A stretch of 64,000 nt of DNA from NCBI RefSeq assembly GCF_019393635.1, contig NC_057863.1, forward strand, positions 641,606,806 to 641,670,805, read 5' to 3'. Below the pieces are notes generated by a model, which was given only the letters and a program-made list of their open reading frames with translations, did not search any database and was not told the origin of the DNA. How positions within the stretch are numbered: position 1 is the first letter of the stretch; each line of letters begins with the position of its first letter. Shown one piece after another: positions 37,675 through 48,135 of the stretch. The DNA is from Dromiciops gliroides (taxonomy: Eukaryota > Chordata > Mammalia > Microbiotheria > Microbiotheriidae). The position numbers were made by a program, and so were the translations under genes.

Positions 37675-38112
37675 TTTGTCTGTCCTTTGTTCTCAAAGAG
37701 GACCAATGATATCACAACGGTGACATCTTGTTTGTTTTTCGGGGCAATGGGGATTAAGTGACTTGCCCAGAGTCACACAGCTAGTGTCAAGTGTCTGAGG
37801 CCAGATTTGAACTCAGGTCCTCCTGAATCCAGGGTCAGTGCTTTATGCACTGGGCCACCTAGCTGCCCCTCAAGGGTGACATCTTGACTCATGGATGAAT
37901 TGCAATTAAGTGAGGCAGAGCTGTGGAAAGTCCTCAGTCTCAACTCTCTCCTCTGGAGTCACTGAAGTCCAGTGACAAGATGAAGGTCAAGATGACTGGT
38001 GATGACCTGGAATGCAGTGGAAGACCTTGGTCTTTCTACATTCAGGGCTTTCCCAGGTCTCAGTGTTTCCCAGGCAACAGCCATTCAATGACTACAGGCT
38101 AGGTGAGAATGG
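37675..38112 (+). repeat. Unnamed marsupial interspersed element, split by a SINE
   Basis: TCTCAAAGAGGACCAATGATATC on the left and GAGGCAGAGCTGTGGAAAGTCC...CAACAGCCATTCAATGAC on the right are one element of the type at 17.66 and 25.56 kb, opened by the SINE at 37729-37868. Confidence 0.65.
37729..37868 (-). repeat. WSINE1-type SINE inside the unnamed element
   Basis: Inverted copy; target duplication GGTGACATCTTG on both sides. Confidence 0.93.
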
Positions 38113-38315
38113 AGACAAAAGAGGACCTACTAAGTGCATCCCCAGCCTGAAGCCACCATGATATCTCTTGCATTTCTTTGTTCTGTCAACTTCACATGGC
38201 ATGTTATGACTTTAGATTATTCAGCCCTCACAGTTACCCTTAAGAGCCATGCCCCACTTCTTCCACAGTGGAAGGGACTCTGTGGAAGGAATGATACATG
38301 GTTTTTCCCCCTTTA

Positions 38316-38690
38316 TTAAATTTTTTCAGTGAACAAAAAATATTTTCTCTTCTTCCTATTCCCCTGCACACATCCCACCCTTCACCCCACTGGGATGGAA
38401 AAAAAGAAAACTTTGGCAATAAATATGCATAGTCAAGACAAATTCCTACATTGGCCATGTCCAAAAATCTCTGGTTTTCTTTCTCCATCATGAGTCCTTC
38501 CCCTCTCAGAAGGGCAGTGTGTTCTGTTGTCCTCTGTTATCGAGGTTGCATCTGCTCACTTCACTCTGCATCAGTTCATACAGGTCTTCCCAGGTTTTAC
38601 TACCACCAGCCCTTTCGTCTTAGGGCACACCCCAGGGTATTCACAGTCCTCTCTTTTCTGCACCTGTGGCTCTGATGTCATAGCTGCTGC
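38316..38690 (-). repeat. Old L1 3'-end fragment
   Basis: AATAAATATGCATAGTCAAGAC, TCCTACATTGGCCATGTCC and TCTGCTCACTTCACTCTGCATC in the L1 antisense order. Confidence 0.65.
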
Positions 38691-38699
38691 TGTGCTACA

Positions 38700-39430
38700 G
38701 TGGTTATGCTGAGGGGGCCCCCTGAGCCAGCCCTCAGTACCCACCCACCACTAAGATCAGGGGTGGGCCTTCCCCATGCACCGAGCTGCAGCTGGCACTT
38801 CCTCCTCTCTTCCCTCTTGTCCCTACCCGCCCTTCCTCCTCCTCAGCCTGCCCAGTGCCCTTCAGAACAGGTGGTGGCTCAAGTGGTTTGGAGGCTGGAC
38901 TGGGTCCTTGAGGGGGGGGAAGCCGTTTGGCTTCATTGTCTCCTGGGCCCAGCCTGGGGGGAATTGAGGTCAGAATTCTGACTGGTGCTTCTGCTCTGTG
39001 GAGACCTTCCTGTCCCCAGTGGCACGAGAGGCAGAGTAGAGTAACGCTGGGACTAGTAGCTTTTTTTAACTCTGGGAATTGCGTTCATTTACTCTATTAA
39101 TAATGTTGCTTCATTGAATTTTATGGCCCATGAGTGCCTCATTGCACTTTCACCCCAGAGCTGAATCAATTACTGGACAGCTGCATTTCCACAGAATTGC
39201 TTGTCTATGTATTTCACTTTATGCTTCCTGAGGAGTCTGTCTGGCTTCACCAGACTGACCGCCAAAGGAGTGCTGCTCTTCTGGTGGCCTCCCCACAGGT
39301 TCCTATGATCCAAGCTAGAAAATCACAAGATCCAGACCCATAAGGGATGTTGGAAACCATTATTCTAATCATCTCACTCTACAAATGAGGAAAGTGAGGC
39401 AGGGACAGGGTAAGTAACCCAAATCAGATA
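38700..39430. other. Intergenic stretch, nothing recognised
   Basis: G/C-rich unique sequence at 38700-39000. Overlapping ORFs on the plus strand show no family. Confidence 0.45.
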
Positions 39431-39444
39431 CGCTGCAAGTAGCA

Positions 39445-39665
39445 GACCCCTAGGTGGCACACCAGACCTGGAGTCAGGAAATCGAGTTCAGCTCTCCTCA
39501 GACACTCACCGGCTGTGTGACCCTGGGCAAGTCACTTAACCTCTGTTTCCTCGGCCAGAAAATGGAGATCGTAACAGACACTGCCCCCAAGGGTTGTTGT
39601 GAGGATCAAATGAGATAAGAATAAAGTACAGTGCCTGGTACACAATAGATAATATATAAATATGA
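39445..39665 (+). repeat. MIR-like SINE
   Basis: ACACTCACCGGCTGTGTGACC, GGGTTGTTGTGAGGATCAAATG and AAAGTACAGTGCCTGG. Confidence 0.7.
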
Positions 39666-39722
39666 CCTATTATTTCTTTCAAAGTTTATCAGACTTAAAA
39701 TGCATTTTTGCAAGGTAATTTT

Positions 39723-39912
39723 CCAGTTCAAATCTGGCCTCACTTTACTAGTTGTGTGACCCTGGGCAAATCATTTCACCCTGTTTGTCTCAGTTTCTTC
39801 ATCTGTAAAATGAACTAGAATAGGAGATGGTAAACCACTCCGATGTCTCAGTCCAGAAAACCCCAAATGGAGTCACGAAGAGTCAGACATAACTGAAATG
39901 ACTGAACAACAA
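39723..39912 (+). repeat. SINE with RTE-like tail, 5'-truncated
   Basis: From the B box (AGTTCAAATCTGG) to the terminus GAGTCACGAAGAGTCAGACA...GACTGAACAACAA. Confidence 0.82.
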
Positions 39913-40390
39913 TTTTCCAAAGGGTGTCTAGGTTCCCAGGCTAGCCCCCGGAAGCCATGTTAAGTCATAGTACAGTTGAAACATGGTTTTAAGAGCCCTG
40001 TAAGTTTTCTGTTGTTTCTATAGGAAAATGTGCCTTGAGCCCCAAGGGAGAGTCAAGAAACCAGGAAACACTTTTGGGAGAACATGGGACTCATTGGGGA
40101 TTCCTCTCCTAACCCTCCCACCCTGAAAATGAACTTCCTCCTTGTCTCCTGTGAGCAGCCCCTCTTTGGCTGATGAGAGAATTGGCTGACTTTCAGTGGC
40201 CTCTCAGCTCTGGCCGGTAGCTCAGCTGCAACCCACACCTGACCCTTATCTCTGCCAGTAGAAGGTCAAACGACTGATTATAAGGACTCGTTCCTCCAGG
40301 TGTCACATCAGCATACTTAGTACTTGGCATCTCTAAATGGTGGGTTAGGGTAAATGTTTTTCTGTGCCTCATCTCTTAGAAAGGGGTCAT
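39913..40390. other. Intergenic stretch, nothing recognised
   Basis: No recognised repeat or gene. Confidence 0.45.
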
Positions 40391-40394
40391 CTGG

Positions 40395-40775
40395 ATATCT
40401 TTTTTTGTTTCCACCTGATCCCCCTTCTTCCTCTTTTCCTTCACATCCCCCTCTCCCTCTGTTTCTTCCTCCTTTCTCTCCCCCTTTTCCTCCTTTCCCT
40501 CTTTCTCCTCACCCTTCTCCTCCACTTCCTTTTTTCTTTTTTCTTTTTTTTTTTTTTGGTGGGGCAATGAGCGTTAATTGACTTGCCCAGGGTCACACAG
40601 CTAGTAAGTGTCAAGTGTCTGAGGCTGGATTTGAACTCAGGTCCTCCTGAATCCAGGGCCAGTGCTCAATCCACTGCACCACCTAGCTGTCCCCCTCCTC
40701 CTCTTCCTCTTTCCCCTTTCTTATCCTCCTCTCCCTCTTTCTCTCCCCCACCCCTCCTCTTCCTCTTTCTCTCAC
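40395..40775. repeat. Pyrimidine-rich tract enclosing an inverted WSINE1-type SINE
   Basis: Plus-strand C/T-rich sequence (40395-40545 and 40694-40775) flanks a SINE at 40546-40693 on the minus strand. The SINE appears to have landed inside an existing pyrimidine tract. Confidence 0.85.
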
Positions 40776-40990
40776 AGCTGCTGAAGACCCAGAAAGGCAA
40801 GTTCTTGTCACCAAAAGTCCTTGTCACTATCATGGTTCAATATCAGAAACTGATATGGTTTCATTAATGAAAATGGCATTAAAAAGGAGACATCATCATC
40901 TGCCCCTGTACCCTAAGGACCATGGGGCCTTCCCATCTGACTTGCAGCTGGGACCTTCTTTTCTTTTTCTTTTTTTCTTTTCTTTCATTC

Positions 40991-41143
40991 TTTTTTTTTT
41001 TTTTTTGGCAGGGCAATTGGGGTTAAGTGACTTGCCCAGGGTCACACAGCTAGTAAGTGTTAAGTATCTGAGGTCAGATTTGAACTCAGGTCCTCCTGAA
41101 TCCAGGGCAGGTGCTTTATCCACTGTGCCACCTAGCTCTCCCT
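40991..41143 (-). repeat. WSINE1-type SINE
   Basis: Inverted, ending GCCACCTAGCTCTCCC; GCAGCTGGGACCTTCT / GCAGCTGGAACCTTCT on either side resembles the target duplication. Confidence 0.9.
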
Positions 41144-41239
41144 GCAGCTGGAACCTTCTATGTGTGGTGTCTCCCCCATTAGAATGTGTGAGCTTTGCAC
41201 TGAAAGCTTCAGTCAGTCAGTCAGGCTGGCTGGCTGGCC

Positions 41240-41610
41240 AAACTAATGCTCTTCCATTCCCCACACCCAATATTCCATCTCTCATGTCCATGCCTTTGCA
41301 TAGGCTGTTCCCCATGCTGGGCATGCCCTCCCTCTTCACCTCCTCTCAGAATCACCAACTGCCTTCAAAACAAAGCTCAAATGCCACCCCCCCTTCCAAT
41401 TCCCTCCAGCCCCTGGCTGCCTCTCCCCCCAATTATCTGGCATTTGCATGTTTTTACACACATGCTTATTTTCTGTACACGAGTCTCCTTTGATAAGAAT
41501 ATAAGCTCCCTACGGGCAAAGGAACTGCTGCTTTTTTGTTTTTGTATCCTGGTGCCCAGCAGCACCTGCCACATAGTAGCTGCCTGATAAATGTTTGGTT
41601 CAATGGTAAA
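41240..41610 (+). repeat. L2/CR1-type LINE 3' end
   Basis: GCCCTCCCTCTTCACCTCC, ATAAGCTCCCTACGGGCAAAGG and CACATAGTAGCTGCCTGATAAATG. It lies about 0.6 kb past the COX7A1 3' end. Confidence 0.65.
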
Positions 41611-42220
41611 GAGTGAATTAAAGCTGAGATTACTGGCAGCAAATATGGGTGGATTGTCCAAGGTTGGCCCTGGGGGGGGGGGCTAAATGTCCAGATATCC
41701 GTGTGCCCAGATGCCCCATGGGGTCACCTCCCCCCAAGACCACTTCACCCGCTACAGGACCAGGACATCCCCTTTGACTGAATCTTGTTGCCCCCAGCCT
41801 TCCCCTGTGGCTCAGGACACCCAAAAAACAGGAACCCTCGGTCCTGAGGGGGTGAGGGAGCATCATGCTGAGCCCAAGGATCCGGGGTCTAAAAAGGAGC
41901 ATTCGAATGCAAGGAGATGTAGAGAAACTATTAGGAACATGGGTGAGACCTCTCGGGAAGTTCATCCTGACCTCGGGAAGATTCTGCTTAGGAGGGGATG
42001 ATCCTACCGGGGAAGGGGCTCCTTGCATGGGAATGCCCCTCTCCCCGCAGCCTACCCTCCAGGCCATGAAGCCTTTCTCTTCTATTGGAACTTGTGGGTA
42101 GGGACTAACAATAGTTATAGGGCTTTGGAGAGGTTTCTGGGGATGGGGAGGGTCCTGGGGTGTCCATAGAGACAGACAGAAAGACCAGTTCTGGCTCTGA
42201 ATTAACTGTCCCCCCAGGGG
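41611..42220. other. Flank downstream of COX7A1
   Basis: Moderately GC-rich unique sequence with a G-run at 41671-41680. I see no second gene; the minus-strand ORF 41630-42067 has no recognisable family. Confidence 0.45.
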
Positions 42221-42226
42221 GGAAGT

Positions 42227-42232
42227 TTTACT
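42227..42232 (-). promoter_or_regulatory. Candidate COX7A1 poly(A) signal (AGTAAA)
   Basis: The complement of TTTACT is AGTAAA, a known variant hexamer, 75 bases past the stop codon. No AATAAA was seen between the stop and this site. Confidence 0.45.
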
Positions 42233-42307
42233 GATTCCCAGCCCCAGCCCTCAGCCAGTCCTGGCTCTGGCCCCACCTTTTCCAGGCCCATCTTCTTTGC
42301 TGTCTTA

Positions 42308-42366
42308 CTAATTATTCTTATGGGGAAAGGAGGCCCAGCCGAAGAAAAAGATACAATAACCAGTCC
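42308..42366 (-). CDS. COX7A1: COX7A1 exon 4 (C-terminus)
   Basis: Acceptor CCTCCCAG|GGACTGG, phase 1 in. It encodes (G)TGYCIFFFGWASFPHKNN and a TAG stop (42308-42310). GWASFP is the signature end of COX7A1, whereas COX7A2 ends with a VASFPKK-type sequence. The hydrophobic stretch completes the single transmembrane helix. Confidence 0.93.
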
Positions 42367-43721
42367 CTGGGAGGGTGAAGGAAGAAAGGGAAAAGTGAGG
42401 GGTGCCCCGAACTACACCTGACCTCCCCCTCCCAGATCCCTGCTCTCCAGCAGCACTCAGCACCCACCCCCCCACACACCCCAGCCCAACCTGGAGACCC
42501 ACCAGACAAAATCCGAGGGCCCAGAGAGAATCTAGGGTCCTCAGACCCTGGACAGAAAGCCGGGTCCCAGTCTGGGTTTAGACACCCCACAGACTCGATA
42601 TCCTTAGTCCCTCTTTCCCCTTCCTCCCCCATAACTCACCTCCCACAGATAGCGCCATGGTTATGCTATATAGGAATCTATCTTTGGACCCACCCTTCAG
42701 GTAGACTGGGAGGTCATTGTTTTCCTAGGATGGAGACCATGAGGATAGGTGAGGGCAGAGTCTTTCCCCTCACTCCCAAGAGTTAAGGGAAGCTTCAGCA
42801 GCCTGGCCCCTTGGGTGGAAGTCTCAGCCCCCCACCAGAAATCAGTGCCCCTCAGAGCACAGGGGGATAAGCTGGGGTCCCTGAGGAGCAGGAGGGCAGA
42901 ATTATGAGTTAAGGGGGAATCCCAAGGAAGGGGGCTATATTGGGGAAGTCTGTAGCCCTGGGAGTCCCTGGGCAAAGAGGGAGCAGGGCCTGGGCTCCCC
43001 CCAACCTGAAAGAGTTTCTGTTTCTCCGCTACTCTGTTCTCAAAGTGATTTCTGGCACTGGAGCTGAAGGATCGGAAGAGAGCTCTGGAATGGCGTACCT
43101 GAATGGGAGACACACCGCAGAGGGCATGAGGCAGGCCCCAGGGACTACAGGGATCTGGGGTGAGGGTCTCAGGGCAGAGCAGGGAGGGGTGCTAAATCCC
43201 TGGCTTCTGGCTCCTGGATCAGTCGGGGTCACAGAATCTCAATTTGGGATGGAAGCTCATTAATTGTCTGGCCCAGAGTCCTTTGCACACACCACCTGAT
43301 TGGGGGTAGGGGTGTAGGGATAGGAGGTGCTGAAAGCATCTATCTATCCATCCATCCATCCATCCATCTATCCATCTATCTATCTATCTATCCATCCATC
43401 CATCTATCTACCCATCCATCTATCCATCTATCTCCACATACACACACATATATGGTCTATATTTATTTATATGTGTGTATATGTATATATACATACTGGG
43501 GAGCGGGGTGTCTCACTCTTGAGTGGACAAAGAAGCTGTACCTGTCACCTGTGTTAGCTTGTTCATACAATGGCAAGTAAGGAATCTGAACATTCTTGTA
43601 ACAGGGTATAAGGGATGACTCCTTCCCTGCCTGGGGTCAGAAGGGGATCCTTCTAGGGTTGGATCCCAAACCGGAAAGTCGGGGTGGGAGGGGGTGGGGC
43701 GCTCACCAACAAGCCCCTCAT
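42308..43721 (-). CDS. COX7A1: Cytochrome c oxidase subunit 7A1 (muscle/heart isoform), full spliced gene model
   Basis: The coding parts are 43707-43721, 43006-43098, 42640-42724 and 42308-42366 (15, 93, 85 and 59 nt). They total 252 nt, which encodes 83 aa; the usual length is about 79-80. All introns are GT-AG and phases are 0, 0, 1. The N-terminal presequence (VRHSRALFRSFSSSARN) targets mitochondria and is expected to be cleaved near the start of the mature chain. The motifs RVAEKQKLFQ and NNDLPVYLKGG, a transmembrane helix and GWASFP follow. The product is a small nuclear-encoded subunit of complex IV in the inner membrane. The A1 isoform predominates in striated muscle. Neighbouring KRAB zinc-finger genes match human 19q13.12, which supports A1 over A2. 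Transcription converges with the upstream zinc-finger genes. No frame damage is seen. Confidence 0.95.
42640..42724 (-). CDS. COX7A1: COX7A1 exon 3
   Basis: Acceptor CCATCCTAG|GAAAAC and donor GTGGGAG|GTGAGT; 85 nt, phase 0 in and 1 out. It encodes ENNDLPVYLKGG, then SKDRFLYSITMALSVG, covering the DxPxYLKGG motif and the start of the transmembrane helix. Confidence 0.94.
43006..43098 (-). CDS. COX7A1: COX7A1 exon 2
   Basis: Acceptor CCCATTCAG|GTACGCC and donor CTCTTTCAG|GTTGGG; 93 nt, phase 0 on both sides. It encodes VRHSRALFRSFSSSARN and HFENRVAEKQKLFQ, the presequence and the conserved matrix-side start of the mature subunit. Confidence 0.95.
43339..43436 (+). repeat. (ATCC/ATCT)n tetranucleotide array
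   Basis: About 98 bases of mixed CCAT and CTAT units in COX7A1 intron 1. TATATGTGTG sequence follows to 43495. Confidence 0.95.
43707..43721 (-). CDS. COX7A1: COX7A1 exon 1, coding part
   Basis: Only 15 coding nucleotides: ATGAGGGGCTTGTTG, then GTGAGC. MRGLL joins exon 2 to give MRGLLVRHSRALF, matching the family's short M-x-A-L start. This ATG is chosen because it is the one followed by an in-phase donor within the promoter-proximal segment. Confidence 0.85.
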
Positions 43722-43960
43722 GATGCGTCCTATCCGTGACAAGGCCTTGCTCCAACAGACCAAGGGCACGAGGACAGCTAACACTTTAACCCTCGGCCAG
43801 CAAGAGAAATTCTCTTGGCCTCACGCGCTGCGCACCGTCCCTTATACACCTGCATACCTTGGTCCAGAGTTAAAGCCAGAGCGTCCTCGAGAAAAGCCTC
43901 CGATTGGCTGGGGGCTGTGGCCGCAGGTGTGAGCCGGGTTCCTATTGACCAAAAGGGGAA
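43722..43960 (-). promoter_or_regulatory. COX7A1: COX7A1 promoter and 5'UTR
   Basis: Read on the minus strand, CCAAT (complement of 43903-43907) lies about 60 bases upstream of a TATAAG box (complement of 43841-43846). That places the start near 43810 and gives a 5'UTR of about 90 nt. A CACCTG/CAGGTG E-box (43847-43852) abuts the TATA-like box and another is at 43924-43929. TGCGCA (43829-43834) is an NRF1-type half. E-boxes suit muscle expression and NRF1 suits nuclear-encoded respiratory genes. Both assignments are by motif only. Confidence 0.65.
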
Positions 43961-44195
43961 AGGGGTGTGGCCAGCGATAGACCAAGAGAAAAGCTTTTCT
44001 GAGCCCCAAGCGAGAGATTCAGTTGGGTTTGGAGCAGGGATGCTGGTACCCAGACATCCGGAAAGTTGTTCCTTGAGCCACCGAAGAATCACTGAAGACC
44101 ACGAGGCAGGCCCCCGGAATTGTCCCAGGCCAGTTCCACAGCCCTGTCTCTATGTGGGTTGACTGTGTGAAATTCGAGAGAGCCAGGATTCTCTT

Positions 44196-44345
44196 CCTCT
44201 TCCCCCACCTCTTCCCTTCTCCTTCCCCTCTCCTCCTCCCACTCCTTCCTCCTCTTCCTCCTCTCTTTCCTTCCTCCTCTTCCTCCTCTCTTTCCTTCCT
44301 CCTCTCTTTCCTTCCTCCTCTTCCTCCTTTCCTCTTCTCCCTCCT
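44196..44345 (+). repeat. Pyrimidine repeat (CTTCCTCCT)n
   Basis: Imperfect tandem units of TCCTTCCTCCTC about 0.4 kb upstream of the COX7A1 start. Confidence 0.92.
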
Positions 44346-44349
44346 TTCC

Positions 44350-45545
44350 CGAATTTGTAGCATTGGAATTAATTGTTGTTTACAAGTTTGATAGGATTCA
44401 CGTGTTAATCCATCTGGTCCTTAGGCTTTTTCCTTTGGAAGTTCATTTATGGCTTATTCAATTTCTTTTCTAAGACTAGGTTATTTAAGTCCTCTATTTC
44501 TTGTTAATTATTTTCTGTTAACCTGGGCATTTTATATTTTTGTAAATATTCATCCATTACATTTAAATTGTGATTTTATTGGCATGTCATTCCTGATAAT
44601 TTCTTTTTTGTTTGTTTGTTTTTTCGCAGGGCAATGCGGGTTAAGTGACTTGCCCAGGGTCACACAGCTAGTAAGTGTCAAGTGTCTGAGGTCGGATTTG
44701 AACTCAGGTCCTCCTGAATCCAGGGCTAGCTGCCCTCCTGATAATTTCTTTTATTTCTTCTTCATTTGTTGGGAATTCAACTTTTTCATCTTTGATGCTT
44801 TAATTTGGTTTTCTTCTTTTTTTTAAATTAAGCTAGCTAATCACTTACTGTTTTATTGTCTTTTTCTAAACTGCCCCTAGTTTTATTTATTATTTTAATG
44901 GGGGATTTTTTGCTTTTCAATTTTCAGGATTTCTATATTGGCATTTAGTTTTGGGTTTTTTATCATTGCTACAAAGGACCTTTACTGAATATAATTTTTA
45001 TTGATTCATGGTCTGTAAATAAACTATTTCATATTGCCACTTGTCTGCATTTATTTTGTGAGGGTACCATGCACACCTATGATTGTGTATAACATATATA
45101 TATGTATGTATGTGTATATATATATATATAATAGGTATGTGGACATACATTTATGTGGGTATATATATTGTATATATATATAATGTATACTTCTTTCTAT
45201 TCCCCTCCAATAATCTCCAGATATCTATCGTGTCTAATTTTTCTAAAATTCTATTCAGGTCCTTCATTTCTTTTATGGTCAGATTTACTTAAGTCTGAAA
45301 GGGGTAAATTGAGGTCTATTTTTGCCTTTGCTTTGTCTCAGACTATGATTGCTACGTCTACCTTTTTTTAAACTTCAACCAACACATAATATATTTTGTT
45401 TCAGCTCCTTATTTTAACTCTGTCCATCTTTCTGTATTAAATATATTTCTTATAAGCAAATGATCATTGGATTCTGCTTTCTAAACCATTTGCTATCCTT
45501 TTCTGTGTTATAGATGAGTTCATTCCATTCACATTAATCTTATAT
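44350..45545 (-). repeat. Antisense L1 remnant, upstream part of ORF2
   Basis: TTAATCCATCTGGTCCTTAGGC, TTTCTTTTATTTCTTCTTCATTTG and GTTATAGATGAGTTCATTCC are typical antisense L1 text. It is strongly diverged and contains the SINE at 44624-44738 and a TA-rich patch at 45092-45185. Confidence 0.6.
44624..44738 (-). repeat. WSINE1-type SINE with deleted head region
   Basis: Missing about 35 bases of the tRNA-like head, yet the target duplication TCCTGATAATTTCTTTT is intact on both sides. Confidence 0.93.
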
Positions 45546-46110
45546 CTCATGATCTGAGATGCCCCCTTCCTCCAGGGCCTTCATTTTATGGTGCTTGATA
45601 CCCAACCAAACAGATGAAGCAAACGACAAATGCAGAGTCTTATTGGTTAATAGAGCTTGACAATACAAAATACAGAATTCCATTAGTTGACAAATGAGCC
45701 TATGAGCAAACCTTGACCTACCTATCAGGACCTTTCATGAAGTCCTACCTAGCTGAGCAGACCCATAAGCTATGCAGATAAACAATGTCAAAACACCTTC
45801 CTGGACAGATAGTCCAGTAGAAAGGCAGTCCACAGGCTGACAAACAGGATCACTTATTGGCCAAATGTTCACGGCCATCTCCCCATATTGGACAATAGAG
45901 GGGTGAGGAAGGATGGAGAGGCAATAAAAATAGCTGGGGGGAGTGGAACTTTCTGTGTCATTGAGTCACTTCTGCCATGCTGGGGGTCCTCTGGTTAATT
46001 TCCTATGATTAAACAAGTGAATTTACAATCTGAAGTTCACAACTCTAGGGCCTAATATACAGAACTTATCATCACTGCCCCTATGGAATCTTATCAAACT
46101 GATTAATACT
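45546..46110 (-). mobile_element. Possible solo LTR
   Basis: On the minus strand a unit from about TGATAAGATTCC to CATCTCAGATCA has matching ends (TGAT/ATCA) and an ATAAAATG signal near its 3' end. It interrupts the antisense L1. No target duplication could be found, so the ends are uncertain. Confidence 0.35.
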
Positions 46111-46122
46111 AATTGGAATAAG

Positions 46123-46275
46123 GGGCAGCTAGGTGGTGCAGTGGATAGAGCACCGGCCCTGTATTCAGGAGGACCTGAGTTCAAAGCTGGCCTCAGACAC
46201 TTTACACACTTACTAGCTGTGTGACCCTGGGCAAGTCACTTAACCCCAATTACCTCACCAAAAAAAAAAAAAATC
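46123..46275 (+). repeat. WSINE1-type SINE
   Basis: Full-length with an A-tail; ACTAATTGGAATA / ACTGACTGGAATA flanks suggest an aged target duplication. Confidence 0.9.
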
Positions 46276-46299
46276 AAAAACAAAAAATACTGACTGGAA

Positions 46300-47080
46300 T
46301 AAAATAGGGGTCTGATTCATCATCTATCACACCTTATTGAACATATCAAATGAGTGATTTCTGTGTTTATATTTTAAAGTTTCTTCTCAGTTCTGATCTT
46401 TTCATTGGGAATGCTTAGAAGTCTTCTATTTCATCAAAGATTAATTTCCCCCTCTGTAGGATTATACTTAGCTTTGCTGAGCAAGTTATTCTTAGTTGTA
46501 AACCCAGATTTTTTGCCTTCTGGAATATTATATACTTAGATCTCTGCTCCTTTATCGTGGTGGCTGCTAAATTTTGTACAGTCCTGACTGTGGCTCCTGT
46601 CTGTCTTTGCAGTATTTTTTCCTTGACTTGGAAGCTCTGGATTTTGACTATAATGATCCTCAGAATTTTCATTTTGGAGTTTCTTTCAGGAAGTGACTGG
46701 TATATCCTTATGTCTACTTTGCCCTGTAGTTCTAAGACATCTGGGTGGATTTCATTTATAATATCTTGAAATACGATATCTAGGCTCCTATTTTTTGGCC
46801 ATCAATTTCAGGTAGTCCAGTTATTTGTAAATTAGCTCAATTTGTTTTCTAGATATTTTTTTTTTGCTGAGATATCTTATTTTTTTCTACATATTTTCTT
46901 TGACATCATTTTATTATCTCTTGTTCATATTCCATGACCTGCTCTTCCCTGATCTTTCCATCACCCATAAATGTTCCACTTCCACAATTATGACTCTGAA
47001 ATTTCTTTAACTCATAATCTGTTGTCATTCCACCTCTTTCTCTACCTCGAAATCTTTAACCCTGTTCCTTATCCTCACCT
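46300..47080 (-). repeat. Antisense L1-like sequence, 5' part
   Basis: GTTATTCTTAGTTGTAAACCC, GTAGTCCAGTTATTTGTAAATTAGCTC and TTTTCTAGATATTT look like antisense L1 ORF1 or 5' sequence. The minus-strand ORF 46415-46672 (KIQSFQVKEKILQ) could be an ORF1 remnant. Diverged. Confidence 0.45.
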
Positions 47081-47083
47081 TGA

Positions 47084-47212
47084 TTTTTTTTTTTTTTTTG
47101 GTGAGGCAATTGGGGTTAAGTGACTTGCCCAGGATCACACAGCTAGTAAGTGTTAAGTGTCTGAGGTCAGATTTGAACTCAAGTCCTCCTGAATCCAGGG
47201 CCAGTGCTCTTG
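47084..47212 (-). repeat. WSINE1-type SINE, head truncated
   Basis: Inverted copy that stops after CCAGTGCTCT; the tRNA-like head is missing. Confidence 0.9.
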
Positions 47213-47465
47213 GCCCCCTTTTCCTATATCTGATCAAAATTCAGCCTTGGATTACTCCATCCTCCACTGCTTTTGCTCCAATTTACATACTACTATGAAT
47301 GGATCTGAAAAAAAACAAACACAAATCCCTGATGACTGGATCCATTAGAAATGTATGGTATATAATCTCAACTGGGGCCCTACTATAGCAAGGTAATACA
47401 TTTATACCTCCCATATCAATTCATTATGTCACTCATCAAGTCTTTTTCAAATCTTTTCCTCCTCA

Positions 47466-47740
47466 GGGAGCAGTTAGGTTAGTGTGCCAAGCTTAGAGTC
47501 ATGAAGGCCTGAGTTCAAATCCAGCCTCAGATACTAGCTGGGTGACTCTGGGCAAATCACTTAACCTGTTTGCCTCAGTTTCTCCACATGTGAAATAGGG
47601 ACAGGAAAAGCATGTAGCTCCCACATTTGTTGATCCCAGGATCAAATGAGATAATAATTAGAAAATGCTTAGCAAAATGAGATAATAATTATAAAGTATT
47701 TAGCACAGTACCTGGCACTAGTAAATGTTATTATTATTGT
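47466..47740 (+). repeat. MIR-like SINE
   Basis: GAGTTCAAATCCAGCCTCAG, CTCAGTTTCTCCACATGTG and GTTGATCCCAGGATCAAATG; ends TTAGCACAGTACCTGGCAC. Confidence 0.7.
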
Positions 47741-47966
47741 TAGCTATTATTGTTATATTATTCCTCAAACCTCCTGTGGCTCCCCTGATTCCTCTACAAT
47801 TTTACCTGAGAACTTGCCTAACCATTCATTCCATTCCAAATTGACATAACAGAATTACAGGTGATAACATCAAGTCCCTACATACACATGTGACTCATAT
47901 GTGGGATAAGTAGTGGTATTCAATTGGCCTATCAGCCTGAATGTGCTGATGCTGTTAAAAAAAAAA

Positions 47967-48133
47967 TCCAGAGGCAGCTAGGTGGCGCAGTAGAAAGAGC
48001 ACCGGTCCTGGATTCAGGAGTACCTGAGTTCAAATGTGACCTTAGACACTTAACACTTATTAGCTGTGTGGCCCTGGGTAAGTCACTTAAGCCCAATTGC
48101 CTCACACACAAAAAAAAAAAAAGGAAAAAAAAA
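47967..48133 (+). repeat. WSINE1-type SINE
   Basis: Full-length; AAAAAATCCA on both sides. Confidence 0.92.
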
Positions 48134-48135
48134 AT

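Noticed and set aside
42632-42660. ATG at the minus-strand ATGGCGCTATCTGTGGGAG considered as a separate gene's start exon
   Set aside because: It is an internal methionine of COX7A1 exon 3 (ITMALSVG).
43339-43436. Regular repeats considered as a CRISPR-like or satellite array
   Set aside because: It is a plain tetranucleotide microsatellite with no spacers, in eukaryotic DNA.
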